DNA of 64,000 nucleotides from Acinetobacter pittii ANC 4050 (GTDB lineage Bacteria > Pseudomonadota > Gammaproteobacteria > Pseudomonadales > Moraxellaceae), in contig NZ_KB976987.1 of NCBI RefSeq assembly GCF_000399685.1, positions 3,267,943-3,331,942 on the forward strand, given 5' to 3'. The position numbers and the translations under genes are program-made. The first letter of the stretch is position 1. Every line of letters starts with the position of its first letter. Shown one piece after another: positions 26,665-36,018 of this stretch. Under the pieces are notes generated by a model, which worked only from the letters and a program-made list of their open reading frames with translations, was not told the DNA's origin and did not search any database.

Positions 26665-27492
26665 GTGAAAATAAAAGTTCGAGCAGCTCTCTCTCGACTC
26701 ATTCCCCATAAATATGCAATTGATGCATCAAACTTGGGAGATGATGGGGAGCTTGCTTGGACAAATTTGGGTTTTTGGAAAAATACCCAAAACTATCGTG
26801 AAGCTTGTCGCCAATTGGCTGACCATTTGGCACAAGCTGTCAATTTAAATTCAAAAGATCATCTCTTAGATTTAGGCTGCGGACAGGGTGCAAGTTTGTT
26901 GCACTGGTTACAGCACTATCAGCCTAAAAGCCTCAGCGCAGTTGACTTACAAGCCCAATGCGTTCATAAAATTCAAAATCTTATTCCCGAAATAAGTCAG
27001 ATTTTCTGCGGTTCATTTTTAAATTTAAAACAATTTGAATTTAAACAAGGCTTCGATGTAGTCCTCTGTATTGATGCGGCTTATCACAGCAATTTAAATT
27101 CATTTCTAGATTCGGTTACACCAGTTTTAAATTCAAAAGGTCGATTAGGTTTTCATTACTTAATGCGTGCCGACTCATGTCAAAACATGACTGCCCTACA
27201 AGAACAAAAGCATCGGTATTTACTCAAAGCAGCAGACGTTGTTTGGGAGGCTGTGCCAAATGAGAAAATGCTAAGAACTACCTTGGAACAACAAGGTTTT
27301 GTCGATATTCAAATTGAAGATTTATCCGAGCAAGTATTACTCGGTTTTTCACAGTATATTCAAAATCAGCAACGACAAAATCAAAGCCGAGGGTTGGCAA
27401 ATTTTAAAATTCAAATGACTGCAAAGTTATGCCAACAACTCTACCAAAATGGATATGTACGTTATATTCAAATTACAGCAATAAAAAAATAG
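26665..27492 (+). CDS. SAM-dependent methyltransferase
   Basis: A class I methyltransferase: motif I LLDLGCGQGASLLHWL near residue 70, an acidic residue after beta-2 (LSAVDL), and FDVVLCIDAAYHS near 128 as the post-I region. The C-terminal third is helical and probably closes over the substrate. Length about 275 residues. The start is uncertain: a GTG at 26665, four bases after the flavoprotein stop, is chosen; a TTG at 26638 would overlap the upstream gene. Co-directional and tightly packed with the genes on both sides, so it probably acts in one pathway with the flavoprotein. Confidence 0.72.
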   Translation: MKIKVRAALSRLIPHKYAIDASNLGDDGELAWTNLGFWKNTQNYREACRQLADHLAQAVNLNSKDHLLDLGCGQGASLLHWLQHYQPKSLSAVDLQAQCVHKIQNLIPEISQIFCGSFLNLKQFEFKQGFDVVLCIDAAYHSNLNSFLDSVTPVLNSKGRLGFHYLMRADSCQNMTALQEQKHRYLLKAADVVWEAVPNEKMLRTTLEQQGFVDIQIEDLSEQVLLGFSQYIQNQQRQNQSRGLANFKIQMTAKLCQQLYQNGYVRYIQITAIKK

Positions 27493-27500
27493 GATGAGCC

Positions 27501-27926
27501 ATGTCAGCCAAATATCAAGGATCGTGTTTGTGTGGAGCGGTGAGCTACCAAAGCGAAGCAGAGCCACGTTATAGCTTTAATTGCCACTGTAGGGATTGTC
27601 AGAAGGCCACAGGTTCAGCCTATGCACCCATCGCTTTTTTTCACCAATCTGAATTGAAAGTAAGTGGCGAGCTTAAATATTTTGAGTCTTTAGGATCTTC
27701 TGGCCGACCTATTAAACGAGCTTTTTGCCCGACTTGTGGTTCCCAGCTTTTTGGCTTACCTGAAATTGCTCCTGAAATGATTTCAATACGTGCAGGTACT
27801 TTGGATGACCCTAGTCTTTATCAGCCTAGAGCAGAGGTGTTTGTGAGCCAAGCCTATGCTTGGGATACGCTGAGCCCCAACCTTAAACACTTTGAAAAAA
27901 TGATAGAGAAGAGAAAAGAAGGATAG
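27501..27926 (+). CDS. GFA-family zinc protein (glutathione-dependent formaldehyde-activating-like)
   Basis: A 141-residue protein of the GFA/CENP-V fold. Zinc-binding cysteines are visible: GSCLCGAV near residue 8, NCHCRDCQKATG near 28, and FCPTCGSQLFG near 76. Gfa itself speeds formation of S-hydroxymethylglutathione, but most homologues have no proven activity, so only the fold is claimed. It starts eight bases after the methyltransferase with GGATGAGCC before the ATG, so it belongs to the same run. The GacA-like box and small RNA follow 18 bases after its stop. Confidence 0.8.
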   Translation: MSAKYQGSCLCGAVSYQSEAEPRYSFNCHCRDCQKATGSAYAPIAFFHQSELKVSGELKYFESLGSSGRPIKRAFCPTCGSQLFGLPEIAPEMISIRAGTLDDPSLYQPRAEVFVSQAYAWDTLSPNLKHFEKMIEKRKEG

Positions 27927-27943
27927 AGATAGTCTGACAAGCT

Positions 27944-27961
27944 CGTAAGCCTTTTCTTACA
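27944..27961 (+). promoter_or_regulatory. GacA-type upstream activating sequence
   Basis: CGTAAG-CCTTTT-CTTACA differs from the pseudomonad GacA box TGTAAG-N6-CTTACA at one base, with exactly six bases between the arms. It is centred about 65 bases before the predicted start of the Rsm-like RNA, the position where such boxes sit before rsmY and rsmZ. Confidence 0.75.
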
Positions 27962-28017
27962 GACATTCGGGAAAATGACTTCTTTCTATGACCCTACAAA
28001 TTACCTATGATGAACTC

Positions 28018-28146
28018 ATCAGGAACAGGAAGTTCCGAAACGTAAAACAACAATAATAAGTTTAAGCATCAGGACGTGAGGTATTACAGGAAGTGTACCT
28101 AGTAACGAAATACGAAAAAAGCCCAACAGGATGTTGGGCTTTTTTC
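28018..28146 (+). ncRNA. RsmY/RsmZ-like CsrA-sequestering small RNA
   Basis: About 128 nt, non-coding, with five AGGA motifs (28021, 28027, 28071, 28088, 28128), most in hairpin loops. GGAAC-AGGAA-GTTCC lies at 28022-28036; TACA-GGAAG-TGTA at 28085-28097; and the terminator loop itself carries ACAGGATGT, matching the core of the known CsrA consensus. The 5' end (TCAGGA then CAGGAAG in a stem-loop) is laid out like Pseudomonas RsmY. TATGAT at 28006-28011 is the likely -10 box, giving a start near 28018. A near-perfect GacA box lies 60-70 bases upstream. It would bind CsrA/RsmA dimers and free target mRNAs when GacS/GacA is active. The exact 5' end and activity need experiment. Confidence 0.8.
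28115..28146. terminator. Terminator of the Rsm-like RNA
   Basis: GCCCAACA-GGA-TGTTGGGC with six A before and six T after; doubles as terminator for the convergent small exported-protein gene. Confidence 0.9.
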
Positions 28147-28154
28147 ATTTTGTA

Positions 28155-28532
28155 TTAATAAACTTGTTTTCCACCCAATGCTGCACAATCAACAGGTGTA
28201 TTCCATTTCACCGCAGTACCTGTAAGTACGGGACGAACAATACGCCATGGCCAGAAGCCAAATCTTTGGCTTTGGTGATAATTAATCACTACATCTGCAC
28301 CGTATTTACGAGCAATATTGGCTAATTTAGGTTTTACTTCTTCAAAACCCCCATAAGTTCCTTTTGCGGCTTTAATACGTTTAATAGATTTATAGTGCTC
28401 TGCTGAAGGAGTACCCTCAATTAAGCAAATAGGTGGGTTTGCAATAGTTTGTATTTGAGAAGCTGTATCTTGAGCAAATGCAGTTAAAGGTAAAGCTAGA
28501 AATAAAGTAGGTAAAATAAAACGGAGTCTCAT
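28155..28532 (-). CDS. Small exported protein of unknown function
   Basis: A signal peptide (MRLRFILPTLFLALPLTAFA, cleavage before QDT) leads a mature protein of about 105 residues. The section GGFEEVKPKLANIARKYGAD followed by VVINYHQSQRFGFWPWRI recalls small proteins in which an alpha-beta repeat tests for heavy-metal-binding or YbjQ-like folds, but I cannot assign a family firmly. Two cysteines (ICLIEG and VDCAALGG) could form a disulfide in the periplasm. Monocistronic; it ends at the terminator shared with the Rsm-like RNA. Confidence 0.7.
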   Translation of the reverse strand: MRLRFILPTLFLALPLTAFAQDTASQIQTIANPPICLIEGTPSAEHYKSIKRIKAAKGTYGGFEEVKPKLANIARKYGADVVINYHQSQRFGFWPWRIVRPVLTGTAVKWNTPVDCAALGGKQVY

Positions 28533-28839
28533 ATTTTTCCTTGTTAGTATCTTAATGAATTAAAGTTTATAAATAGGTCCTATTAACAGGTCCCTATTTG
28601 GTGGCGCATTATAATCTTATATTTTTAATATTTATTATTTTAATATTATATTTTTTAATAAATTAGAGGGACTATATTTAGTTTTTAAAATAATAATTTT
28701 TTTAGAAATTTATTTTTAACTTCATATTTATAATAAATTTTTAGGTAAGTATATTTCTTCAAAACATGATGAATAGACTATGCCTAAAGTTATAGACAAC
28801 AAAAAACCCCATAAATCAAATATTCATGAGGTTTAATGA
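28533..28839. other. Very AT-rich intergenic region
   Basis: About 300 bases of A/T-rich sequence holding the promoter of the small exported protein gene. No frame or structured RNA stands out. Confidence 0.4.
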
Positions 28840-28915
<76 letters not shown>

Positions 28916-29007
28916 GATGTGGTGAGAATTTTACAGTTTCTTAAAAAAATTACAAGCCAAAAAATGAGCAGTTAGATGTTTTCTCATATCTGATCATGGC
29001 AAACAGT

Positions 29008-29922
29008 TTAAAGAATGGGATAGGAAGGAATAAGTCGCTGTTCACGTGCTAAGTCAATGAAAGCACGTAGTGCAGCGCTCGGATGTTTTCCTTGCGGGTA
29101 ATATAAACATAGACCCGCATAGTGAGGTGTCCAATCTTCCAAAACACGTATGAGTCGACCTTGTTCGATGAGAGGAGCTACAAACCAATGGCCTGTATAA
29201 GCTAAGCCAATACCAGATAAAGCACTATCAATGGCTAACATATAGGTATCAATTGTAAGATGCCCTGAAACATCGACTGTTAAAGATTCATTGTTTTGAG
29301 TAAATTCCCATTTATAAATTTTACCGCTAGGTAATCGTAGGCGAATGCATTCATGCTTTAACAAATCAGAAGGTATGTGGGGCATACCATGTGTATTTAG
29401 ATAAGCTGGTGTTGCAACTACTGCCATGCTTTGCTTAGGGCCTATTTCAATGGCAACCATATCTTGTGGGACGGTACTGGCGAAACGTATACCAGCATCA
29501 AAACCTTCTTTCACAATATCAATAAATTCTCCGTCAGAAACGAGATCAACTCGCACATCCGGATAGCGACGGATATATTCAATGATTACAGAATGCAGAA
29601 TTTGCCGAGACATACCTTCTTCTGCATTGATTCTTAATGTTCCTGAAGGAGTGGCGCGACGGTCTAATGTCTCTTGAACAGCAAGATCAATTTGTTCCAA
29701 GGCTGGGGTAATACGATTTAAAAACTGTAGTCCTGCTTCGGTCAGTGAAACACTACGAGTTGTACGATTAAATAAGCGTATCCCTAAATGATGTTCTAGC
29801 TGAGCAATATTTCGGCTGAGTGCTGAAGATGACATATCGAGTTCAACTGCTGCTGACCGAAAATTACGGTGGTTGGCAAGCGCAATTACCGCTTTTAGAT
29901 CCGTTAGGCTAGTGTTATTCAT
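29008..29922 (-). CDS. LysR-family regulator of the divergent SnoaL-SDR pair
   Basis: A 304-residue LysR protein: winged helix in residues 1-65 (ALANHRNFRSAAVELDMSSS then ALSRNIAQLEHHLGIRLFNR), effector domain from about 90 to the end with DAGIRFAS and GIGLAYTGHW. It belongs by sequence to the large CrgA/AaeR-like group. It is divergent, about 100 bases away, from the SnoaL-like and short-chain dehydrogenase pair, so it probably controls them. The effector is unknown. Confidence 0.87.
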   Translation of the reverse strand: MNNTSLTDLKAVIALANHRNFRSAAVELDMSSSALSRNIAQLEHHLGIRLFNRTTRSVSLTEAGLQFLNRITPALEQIDLAVQETLDRRATPSGTLRINAEEGMSRQILHSVIIEYIRRYPDVRVDLVSDGEFIDIVKEGFDAGIRFASTVPQDMVAIEIGPKQSMAVVATPAYLNTHGMPHIPSDLLKHECIRLRLPSGKIYKWEFTQNNESLTVDVSGHLTIDTYMLAIDSALSGIGLAYTGHWFVAPLIEQGRLIRVLEDWTPHYAGLCLYYPQGKHPSAALRAFIDLAREQRLIPSYPIL

Positions 29923-30023
29923 TGTCCCGATTTCTGCATTAATTCATCCCATATTATCCCTCTTATAACAAGAATCTTGTAGGGCTACAATCGAAAGCAT
30001 CAATTTACATAAGGCTTAGATAT

Positions 30024-30356
30024 ATGGCTCACCAAATTTTATTGCCATCAATCATTCAACACTATTTTGAATCAGATCGGCAGACGGCAGAAGCAGTAGT
30101 TGCTTGTTTTACAGAGCATGGTGTCGTGCGCGATGAAGGACACGAATATATGGGCCATAAGGCTATCTTAGGCTGGAAACAGCAAGCTTCGACTCAATAC
30201 GAATATTATGCTGAACCACTGAGTATAGAGATGCAGAACGGAAAGCATGTGGTTTTGGCACGTGTAGAAGGTAACTTCCCCGGTAGTCCGATCAACTTAC
30301 ATTATGCCTTCCAGTTAACCGATGAAAAAATTGAAGTATTGGAGATTACCGTATGA
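30024..30356 (+). CDS. SnoaL-like/NTF2-fold protein
   Basis: A 110-residue cone-shaped NTF2-like protein: helical start ([23 protein letters not shown]) then [21 protein letters not shown], the usual pattern of SnoaL-like domains, and a terminal beta sheet. Members may be isomerases, cyclases or ligand binders. It overlaps the downstream dehydrogenase by four bases (ATGA), so the two are coupled and probably work on the same small molecule. Confidence 0.8.
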   Translation: MAHQILLPSIIQHYFESDRQTAEAVVACFTEHGVVRDEGHEYMGHKAILGWKQQASTQYEYYAEPLSIEMQNGKHVVLARVEGNFPGSPINLHYAFQLTDEKIEVLEITV

Positions 30357-31135
30357 ATTTTCCTTTACAACTCTTAGGAAAAAAGGCGTTAGTAACAGGT
30401 GGTAGTAAAGGAACAGGAGCCGCTGTTGTAAGAGCATTACATGAGGTAGGTGCGGAAGTCATGACTGCTGCTCGTCATCCTGTAGGGGATTTACCACAAA
30501 ATGTACATTTTATTGAAGCTGATTTAACTACAGCTAAAGGATGCAGCGAGGTAGTGCAGGCTGTGCAGAAACACTGGGGGGAAATTGATATTGTTGTACA
30601 CGTTTTAGGTGGTTCATCTGCTCCGGCAGGCGGATTTGCTGTATTGGGCGATGAAGAGTGGGAGCGAGAAATTAATTTAAATTTAATGCCTGCCATTCGT
30701 CTGGATCGGGCATTGATACCTCTGATGTTAGAGCAAGGTTCTGGTGTCATTATTCATGTAACTTCCATTCAGAGAGAACTGCCTTTACCAGAATCAACGA
30801 CTGCATACGCAGCAGCAAAAGCGGCGTTATCTACATATAGTAAAAGTTTATCTAAAGAGATTTCTCCAAAGGGAATACGTGTTGTTCGCGTTGCGCCGGG
30901 ATGGATTGAAACCGAAGCTGCTGTGGCTTTGGCAGAGCGTCTTGCACTTGAAGCGGAAACAAATTATGAAGGTGGGAAGCAAATCATTATGAATGCTTTG
31001 GGTGGAATTCCGTTAGGGCGCCCAAATAAACCTGAAGAGGTGGCAGATTTGATTACTTATTTGGTCTCTGAACGGGCTTCGGCGATTACGGGTACTGAGT
31101 TTGTGATTGATGGTGGTACAGTGCCGACTGTGTGA
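30353..31135 (+). CDS. Short-chain dehydrogenase/reductase
   Basis: A classical SDR of 260 residues. The cofactor motif [16 protein letters not shown] lies near residue 15, NAG-like region is replaced by [14 protein letters not shown] near 85, and the catalytic YAAAKAAL with Ser in VTSIQREL upstream is near 145-160; the substrate is not evident. RHPVG after beta-2 suggests NADP(H) over NAD(H). Downstream of, and translationally coupled to, the SnoaL-like gene and divergent from a LysR regulator. Confidence 0.87.
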   Translation: MNFPLQLLGKKALVTGGSKGTGAAVVRALHEVGAEVMTAARHPVGDLPQNVHFIEADLTTAKGCSEVVQAVQKHWGEIDIVVHVLGGSSAPAGGFAVLGDEEWEREINLNLMPAIRLDRALIPLMLEQGSGVIIHVTSIQRELPLPESTTAYAAAKAALSTYSKSLSKEISPKGIRVVRVAPGWIETEAAVALAERLALEAETNYEGGKQIIMNALGGIPLGRPNKPEEVADLITYLVSERASAITGTEFVIDGGTVPTV

Positions 31136-31186
31136 AATATAAAGATGCGTGCTATCTGCTTTTATGAAGACAGCACGCTGTTTGAT

Positions 31187-31516
31187 TTATTGAGTTTTCA
31201 ACACATAGATAAACGAATCAATACGTTCGCCACTATTTAAAGTAACTTGCACAGGTACTCTTTCATAGCCTTCACCTTCAAAGTCATCGAGTAATTTCCA
31301 GTTCGCGTCTAGCTGTTCTGAGCTAAAAACAAAACCTTGCACTTGATTGCTACTATCATCGAGTACAATTCCCGGATAGCCTAAATCTGCTCCCCAGCCT
31401 TCATTGCGCAAGCTTCCGTTTACCCAACCTTCTGACCATTGTCCGCCAATATTTTCAAGTATATGTGCATTAGGACGACCCGGGCCTAAAGTGCCATAAA
31501 CAAATAAACTCGACAT
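31187..31516 (-). CDS. Gamma-glutamylcyclotransferase-like (AIG2/GGCT) protein
   Basis: A 109-residue protein with the GGCT signature at the start, LFVYGTLGPGRPN, and the conserved acidic residues LLDDFEGEGYERVPVQV near residue 75-90, where the catalytic glutamate of the family sits. GGCT enzymes release 5-oxoproline from gamma-glutamyl compounds, but many bacterial members are untested. The start is set at MSSLFVYG behind AAGGAAAATCAC; the longer frame upstream overlaps the MFS gene and lacks family resemblance. It follows the MFS gene by 23 bases, so they may share a transcript. Confidence 0.82.
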   Translation of the reverse strand: MSSLFVYGTLGPGRPNAHILENIGGQWSEGWVNGSLRNEGWGADLGYPGIVLDDSSNQVQGFVFSSEQLDANWKLLDDFEGEGYERVPVQVTLNSGERIDSFIYVLKTQ

Positions 31517-31539
31517 GTGATTTTCCTTTACTTTAAAAA

Positions 31540-32784
31540 TTAATGCGCTTTCGCGTGTGTGGTATAAACCGCTAAAAATATTCCAAATAATGAAAGTACA
31601 ACGGTTAAAGCTACAATTGCATTCCACCCGCCGTGTAGCCAAAACCAACCGCCCGCCGAGCCGACAATACTTGAGCCCATATAGTAAAAAAGTAAGTAGA
31701 GTGAACTGGCGTGGGCTTTAGCTTGTTTACTTTCAGCACCTACAGAACTACTTGTAAGTGAGTGGGTAATAAAGAAACCCGTAGTAATAAATGCAATGCC
31801 AATAATAATGCCGAAAAGTGAGGTGAGTAGGGTCATGAGGCTACCCACAATCATGAGTGCAAAGCCACTCATCATCATGGTTTTTTTACCGAAACGCTCG
31901 GCTAGCGTTCCTGCCAACGATGAAGACACCATGCCAAAGCTATACGACAAGAAAATAAGGCTAATTTGCGTCTGACTGAGTGAATAAGGCGCTCCACTTA
32001 AACGGAAAGTGGCATAGTTAAACAAGGTCACAAACACGCTAGTGAGCAAGAACCCAATGGCAAACAGACGTAATAGTTTTGTATTGGTTAAATGGGTACG
32101 CCACATTTGCATATGAAATCCTAAATTCAGCCCTTTTTTCTGTACAAAATTACGTGAGGCTGGCAGTAGATTGACGAAGGCGATTGAGCAAATAAAACAG
32201 ATTGCGCCAAGTAAACCTAAAGCTGTGCGCCATGAAAAATACTCAATTAAAATACCCATGCCGACACGGCCCATCATGCCACCAAAAGCCGTACCTGCAA
32301 TATATAGACCCATGGTTTTACCCAAGTGCTCAGGTGCAATTTCTTCGGCAATCCACGCCATAGTGACTGCGGGTACACCACCGAGCAGCAAACCTTCTAG
32401 AGCACGCGCCATCAGTAAGCTGTGCCAGTTCGGGGTAAACATTGAGATAATATTTAAAATTGCGGCACATAACATTGATGTAAAGATCACGCCACGACGG
32501 CCAATCGCTTGTGAAAAGGCACTTGATAGCACAATTGAAATGGCTAAAAAGGCCGTTGTTAATGACAGTGCTAAAGAGCTACTCGCAGGGCTAATTTGGA
32601 AACTTTGACTAAATGCAGGTAAGAGTGGCTGTACACAATAAATTAGAGAGAAGCTAGCAAAACCTACCAAGAATAAAGCAAATCCTGCATGCTTATAGGC
32701 TTTAGTGCCTTTGTGAATCCACTCGCGGGACAGAACAGAAGTTGTCTCAGTACTTAAGGTACTGGGTGTAGATGAAGAGTTCAT
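31540..32784 (-). CDS. MFS transporter, YnfM-like
   Basis: A twelve-helix major facilitator of about 414 residues. FASFSLIYCVQPLLPAFSQS at helix 1, SQAIGRRGVIFTSM after helix 2-3 and ARALEGLLLGGVPAVTMAW resemble E. coli YnfM and the arabinose/drug efflux branch. The start at MNSSST is preferred; the longer frame adds fourteen unconserved residues. It is divergent from a LysR gene 140 bases away, the common pattern for a regulated exporter. The substrate is unknown. Confidence 0.83.
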   Translation of the reverse strand: MNSSSTPSTLSTETTSVLSREWIHKGTKAYKHAGFALFLVGFASFSLIYCVQPLLPAFSQSFQISPASSSLALSLTTAFLAISIVLSSAFSQAIGRRGVIFTSMLCAAILNIISMFTPNWHSLLMARALEGLLLGGVPAVTMAWIAEEIAPEHLGKTMGLYIAGTAFGGMMGRVGMGILIEYFSWRTALGLLGAICFICSIAFVNLLPASRNFVQKKGLNLGFHMQMWRTHLTNTKLLRLFAIGFLLTSVFVTLFNYATFRLSGAPYSLSQTQISLIFLSYSFGMVSSSLAGTLAERFGKKTMMMSGFALMIVGSLMTLLTSLFGIIIGIAFITTGFFITHSLTSSSVGAESKQAKAHASSLYLLFYYMGSSIVGSAGGWFWLHGGWNAIVALTVVLSLFGIFLAVYTTHAKAH

Positions 32785-32923
32785 ATCATGACCATGACAG
32801 AAAGAAAGTGCAGTGCTTGTGGGCATACTGCATCGAGAAAATTCGATAAATTAAAATTAGCAATTTGAAAGGTATTTTTCTAATATATTTAACAATGGAT
32901 CATGATATGTTTTATATATAGCG

Positions 32924-33835
32924 ATGGAACTAAGACATATACGCTACTTTTTAGCGGTAGCAGAAGAAAAAAACTTTACCAAAGCTGCGCAGCGCTTAAA
33001 CATGAGCCAGCCGCCTTTAAGCATGCAAATACGAGACTTAGAAGAAGAGCTGGGTGCAGACTTATTTATTCGATCACCTCATGGGGTGGAGCTAACTGAA
33101 GCTGGGCTTGCCTTTTTAAATGCCATTCAGCCTGTACAGCAGCGTGTGGAAGATGCAGCGAACCTTGTTAAACAAGTGGCAAATGGCGAAGTCGGTCAAT
33201 TGCGATTAGGCTTTACAGGGACTTCAATGTTGAACCCTTTAATTCCTAAATGTGTTCGCTATTTCCAGCAGCAATATCCGAAAGTGAATTTAAAACTTGA
33301 AGAAGCCAACACTTTACTGCTCATTGACCTGTTGCTCGATGACCGTTTAGATGTCGCGATTATTCGCTCGCCACGCAACATTCCAGACAGTTTAATTATT
33401 CAAGAATTATTGGCAGAGCCACTCATTGCTGCTTTGCCTTCCGAGTCTTTTCAACTCGACGATGCATCACCAGAAATTGATTTAACGGCACTACGAGAGC
33501 TTGATTTTATTGTCTCGCCGCCTTCCATTAGCGCAGGGCTTTTTGATGCGATTAAACAAGCCTGCCATGAGCGCGGCTTTGAACCAAAAATTGGACAAAA
33601 CGCTCCACAAATTGTGTCTATTTTATCGTTAGTATCTGCAAATTTAGGGGTGTCTTTGGTTCCCGAGTCGACCAAACAATTGCAAATACAAGGTGTGGCT
33701 TATCGCTCTTTGAAAGCGCCTGTACCTACGGTGGGTTTAGGACTTGCTTATAAAAAACACGCCCCTTCACAAATGGCGATTAACTTTGCCAGTGTGGTGC
33801 AAGTGGCTTGCCACCACGCAGAGGAATATCAATGA
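32924..33835 (+). CDS. LysR-family regulator divergent from the MFS gene
   Basis: A 303-residue LysR protein. MELRHIRYFLAVAEEKNFTK and AAQRLNMSQPPLSMQIRDLE form a textbook winged helix (1-65), and the C-terminal effector domain contains GFTGTSMLNPLIPKCVR. This sequence style is the BenM/CatM-like branch, in which small organic acids are effectors, but the target suggested by position is the YnfM-like transporter gene 140 bases upstream on the other strand. Confidence 0.88.
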   Translation: MELRHIRYFLAVAEEKNFTKAAQRLNMSQPPLSMQIRDLEEELGADLFIRSPHGVELTEAGLAFLNAIQPVQQRVEDAANLVKQVANGEVGQLRLGFTGTSMLNPLIPKCVRYFQQQYPKVNLKLEEANTLLLIDLLLDDRLDVAIIRSPRNIPDSLIIQELLAEPLIAALPSESFQLDDASPEIDLTALRELDFIVSPPSISAGLFDAIKQACHERGFEPKIGQNAPQIVSILSLVSANLGVSLVPESTKQLQIQGVAYRSLKAPVPTVGLGLAYKKHAPSQMAINFASVVQVACHHAEEYQ

Positions 33836-33840
33836 ATTGG

Positions 33841-34728
33841 CTAGCTTGTTTTCGGCGCTTTATTCATTAAAAAAATGCCGGCAATAATAAAAATTGCGCC
33901 ATATAAAAACGATAAAGTTGGCTGTTCATGAATGAAAACCCATGCCATAAGCGCTGCGAAAATAGGTTCTGAAAGCTCGGTCACCTGTACCTTGGCCGCA
34001 CTCATATAAGACAACGCTTTGGTGGTACAGAAAAAGCCGAGGATGGTTGGCAGCACAGCTAAACCAACTAAACCTAAAACAATGTCACTATTAAAGTTTA
34101 TGGTGTGTAAATTTATTAAAAACGGAACAGCAAGATAAACACTGCCAAACAGCAATAAATACTTGGTTAGAAACAGGCCGCCGTTTAATTTGAACTTTTT
34201 AACTAAAACCGAAAATAGGCCATAACCTGTGCCAGCAATAGAAGCATTGACCAGCATTAAAAGGCTATTTTCACCTTTCCACGAAATAATACTAATACCC
34301 GCGACAGCCAATAATGTTCCAATAAGAGAATGAATATAGATACTTTCTTTTAAAATAAACCGACCAAAAAATAGGGCAGAGATGGCAGCCGAAGCCATGA
34401 GTACCACCACAACATTAGCTGCTGCACCGTGGTTGTAGGCAATGGTTTCGAAAAAGAATAGCGAGAAAATCCCTAAAAAAGCACATATGGCAATTTGAGT
34501 AAAAACGCTGAGTTTACTTGGCGTGCTGCTAATGTATGCAATCTTTTGGCTAACAGGAACTTTAAATAAAAACACACTTAAAAAGAAAAAGGCGATGATG
34601 GTTTTTAAAAAGGCAATATCTTGTGGGCTTAAACCGCTGTGCATGAGTAATTTACTAATTACGCCAATAGAGGCATTAAGTGCAGCCGCACAAAGTGCAA
34701 ATAGGGTTCCAATAATTAAATTATTCAC
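33841..34728 (-). CDS. EamA/DMT-family transporter
   Basis: A ten-helix drug/metabolite transporter of 295 residues with two EamA repeats (about 6-135 and 150-288). The first begins LFALCAAALNASIGVISKLL and the second carries ISIISWKGENSLLM then GLFSVLVKKFKLNGG. It starts with GTG behind AGGAAG. It converges on the LysR gene with a five-base gap. Members export amino acids, purines or metabolites; nothing narrows the substrate here. Confidence 0.83.
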   Translation of the reverse strand: MNNLIIGTLFALCAAALNASIGVISKLLMHSGLSPQDIAFLKTIIAFFFLSVFLFKVPVSQKIAYISSTPSKLSVFTQIAICAFLGIFSLFFFETIAYNHGAAANVVVVLMASAAISALFFGRFILKESIYIHSLIGTLLAVAGISIISWKGENSLLMLVNASIAGTGYGLFSVLVKKFKLNGGLFLTKYLLLFGSVYLAVPFLINLHTINFNSDIVLGLVGLAVLPTILGFFCTTKALSYMSAAKVQVTELSEPIFAALMAWVFIHEQPTLSFLYGAIFIIAGIFLMNKAPKTS

Positions 34729-34956
34729 TCTTATAATTCTTCCTAAGTTTTATGCATGCAGTCTACAATATTTTTTGGATGAATATTCAATTAAAATAAT
34801 CAGTTAACACTTCATATTTATAAAGATTTATTCTGAATTAATTTAATAAACTCTATAAAAACTTAAATGCTTGTAATAGACTTTTGTTTCAGAGAATTGT
34901 GATTTATAGAGCTTACTCATATTATATAATTAGTTAATTATTAAAGAATTTTAAAA

Positions 34957-35700
34957 ATGATTAAATCGATTATTTCAGGTTGCGCGGTTCTCACACTTTC
35001 GGCATTGGCGGTGACTCATGCAGAGTTTTCTTTTGAACAAGAACTACAACAAAGCTGTAATAAAGTGAAGCAATACGCGAGCTTAGGTAAGAAAAACTAC
35101 GACCAAAAACAATATAAAAAAGCGCTCGAAAATTTCCAAAACCAAGCCTCTTGGACTGCATTTTGTAAAGCTAATGCAGATGAAACTACAGTTAAATTTA
35201 CTGACCGAGATATTGAAGTTGCCAACAATAACGTGGGCTTAGCCTATGCCAGATTGGGTCAGCCACTTTGGGCAAGAGCATGGTTTATGCTTGATGAAAA
35301 ATCAAAGTCGAGTCAGTTCAATCTTAAGCAATTACCAACACCTAAAGCCTCAAATGATTTGTCAGGTGAATATGTGCGTTACTCAGGTTTTGGTGAGTGG
35401 GATCACATTACGGTAAGCCGTAAGCAGGGCCAATATGCAATTAGCTATGCTGGTTTATATATGGGACTTAGAAGCTTGATCTATGGCCCAAATATGGGTG
35501 AGTTTGACACCAAAATGCCGACTAATAAAAAGCAAACGATTTATAAAAATGAAGACTGCCGTATTCAGCTCGATTTTAAATCTAATGCGAAATTAGGAAA
35601 TTATATTCAGGTCAAACAAAACGAGGGCAACTCGGGTTGTGGCTTTGGACATAACGTTTATGCCGATGGAACGTATTTAAAAGTTGAGTCTGGGAAATAA
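34957..35700 (+). CDS. Exported protein with TPR-like N-terminal part, unknown function
   Basis: A signal peptide (MIKSIISGCAVLTLSALAVTHA) leads a mature protein of about 225 residues. The first half is helical, with KKNYDQKQYKKALENFQNQ and NNNVGLAYARLGQPLWARAW looking like two TPR-type hairpins; the second half is beta-rich with YVRYSGFGEWDHITVSR. Two cysteine pairs could be disulfides. I recognise no family. It is followed by a small membrane protein and another exported protein in the same direction, together a possible envelope operon. Confidence 0.72.
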   Translation: MIKSIISGCAVLTLSALAVTHAEFSFEQELQQSCNKVKQYASLGKKNYDQKQYKKALENFQNQASWTAFCKANADETTVKFTDRDIEVANNNVGLAYARLGQPLWARAWFMLDEKSKSSQFNLKQLPTPKASNDLSGEYVRYSGFGEWDHITVSRKQGQYAISYAGLYMGLRSLIYGPNMGEFDTKMPTNKKQTIYKNEDCRIQLDFKSNAKLGNYIQVKQNEGNSGCGFGHNVYADGTYLKVESGK

Positions 35701-35743
35701 TAAATTTTTTAGTTTTATTTTTAAGAATTAAAAGGAAACTTAA

Positions 35744-35941
35744 ATGTTAAGTTCGGCAAATATTGGCCATGGAATTATGATGGGCATTGTAATGCTCGTC
35801 AGTATCTTAGTAATTATAATTGCAGTAATTGTTGGGCTATACGGTAAAAAGCGTAAAAATAAGTCTGAGACAGAGAATATGGCCTTTATTATTCTTTTAT
35901 GTATTGGTATAGCTGGTTTGCTCTATTCATATATGGGATAG
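35744..35941 (+). CDS. Small two-helix membrane protein (65 aa)
   Basis: Hydrophobic helices at about residues 9-33 (GIMMGIVMLVSILVIIIAVIV) and 46-63, joined by a basic loop KKRKNKSE that should face the cytoplasm. AAAGGAAACTTAA precedes the ATG. I recognise no family. Same direction as the exported proteins on each side, with gaps of 43 and 77 bases. Confidence 0.65.
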   Translation: MLSSANIGHGIMMGIVMLVSILVIIIAVIVGLYGKKRKNKSETENMAFIILLCIGIAGLLYSYMG

Positions 35942-36018
35942 CTGTATGTCCATACTGGAATAAATTAAAAAATATGATTAGTGAAAAATCATAAGATTAA
36001 TTTTTTAGGAACTAAATA

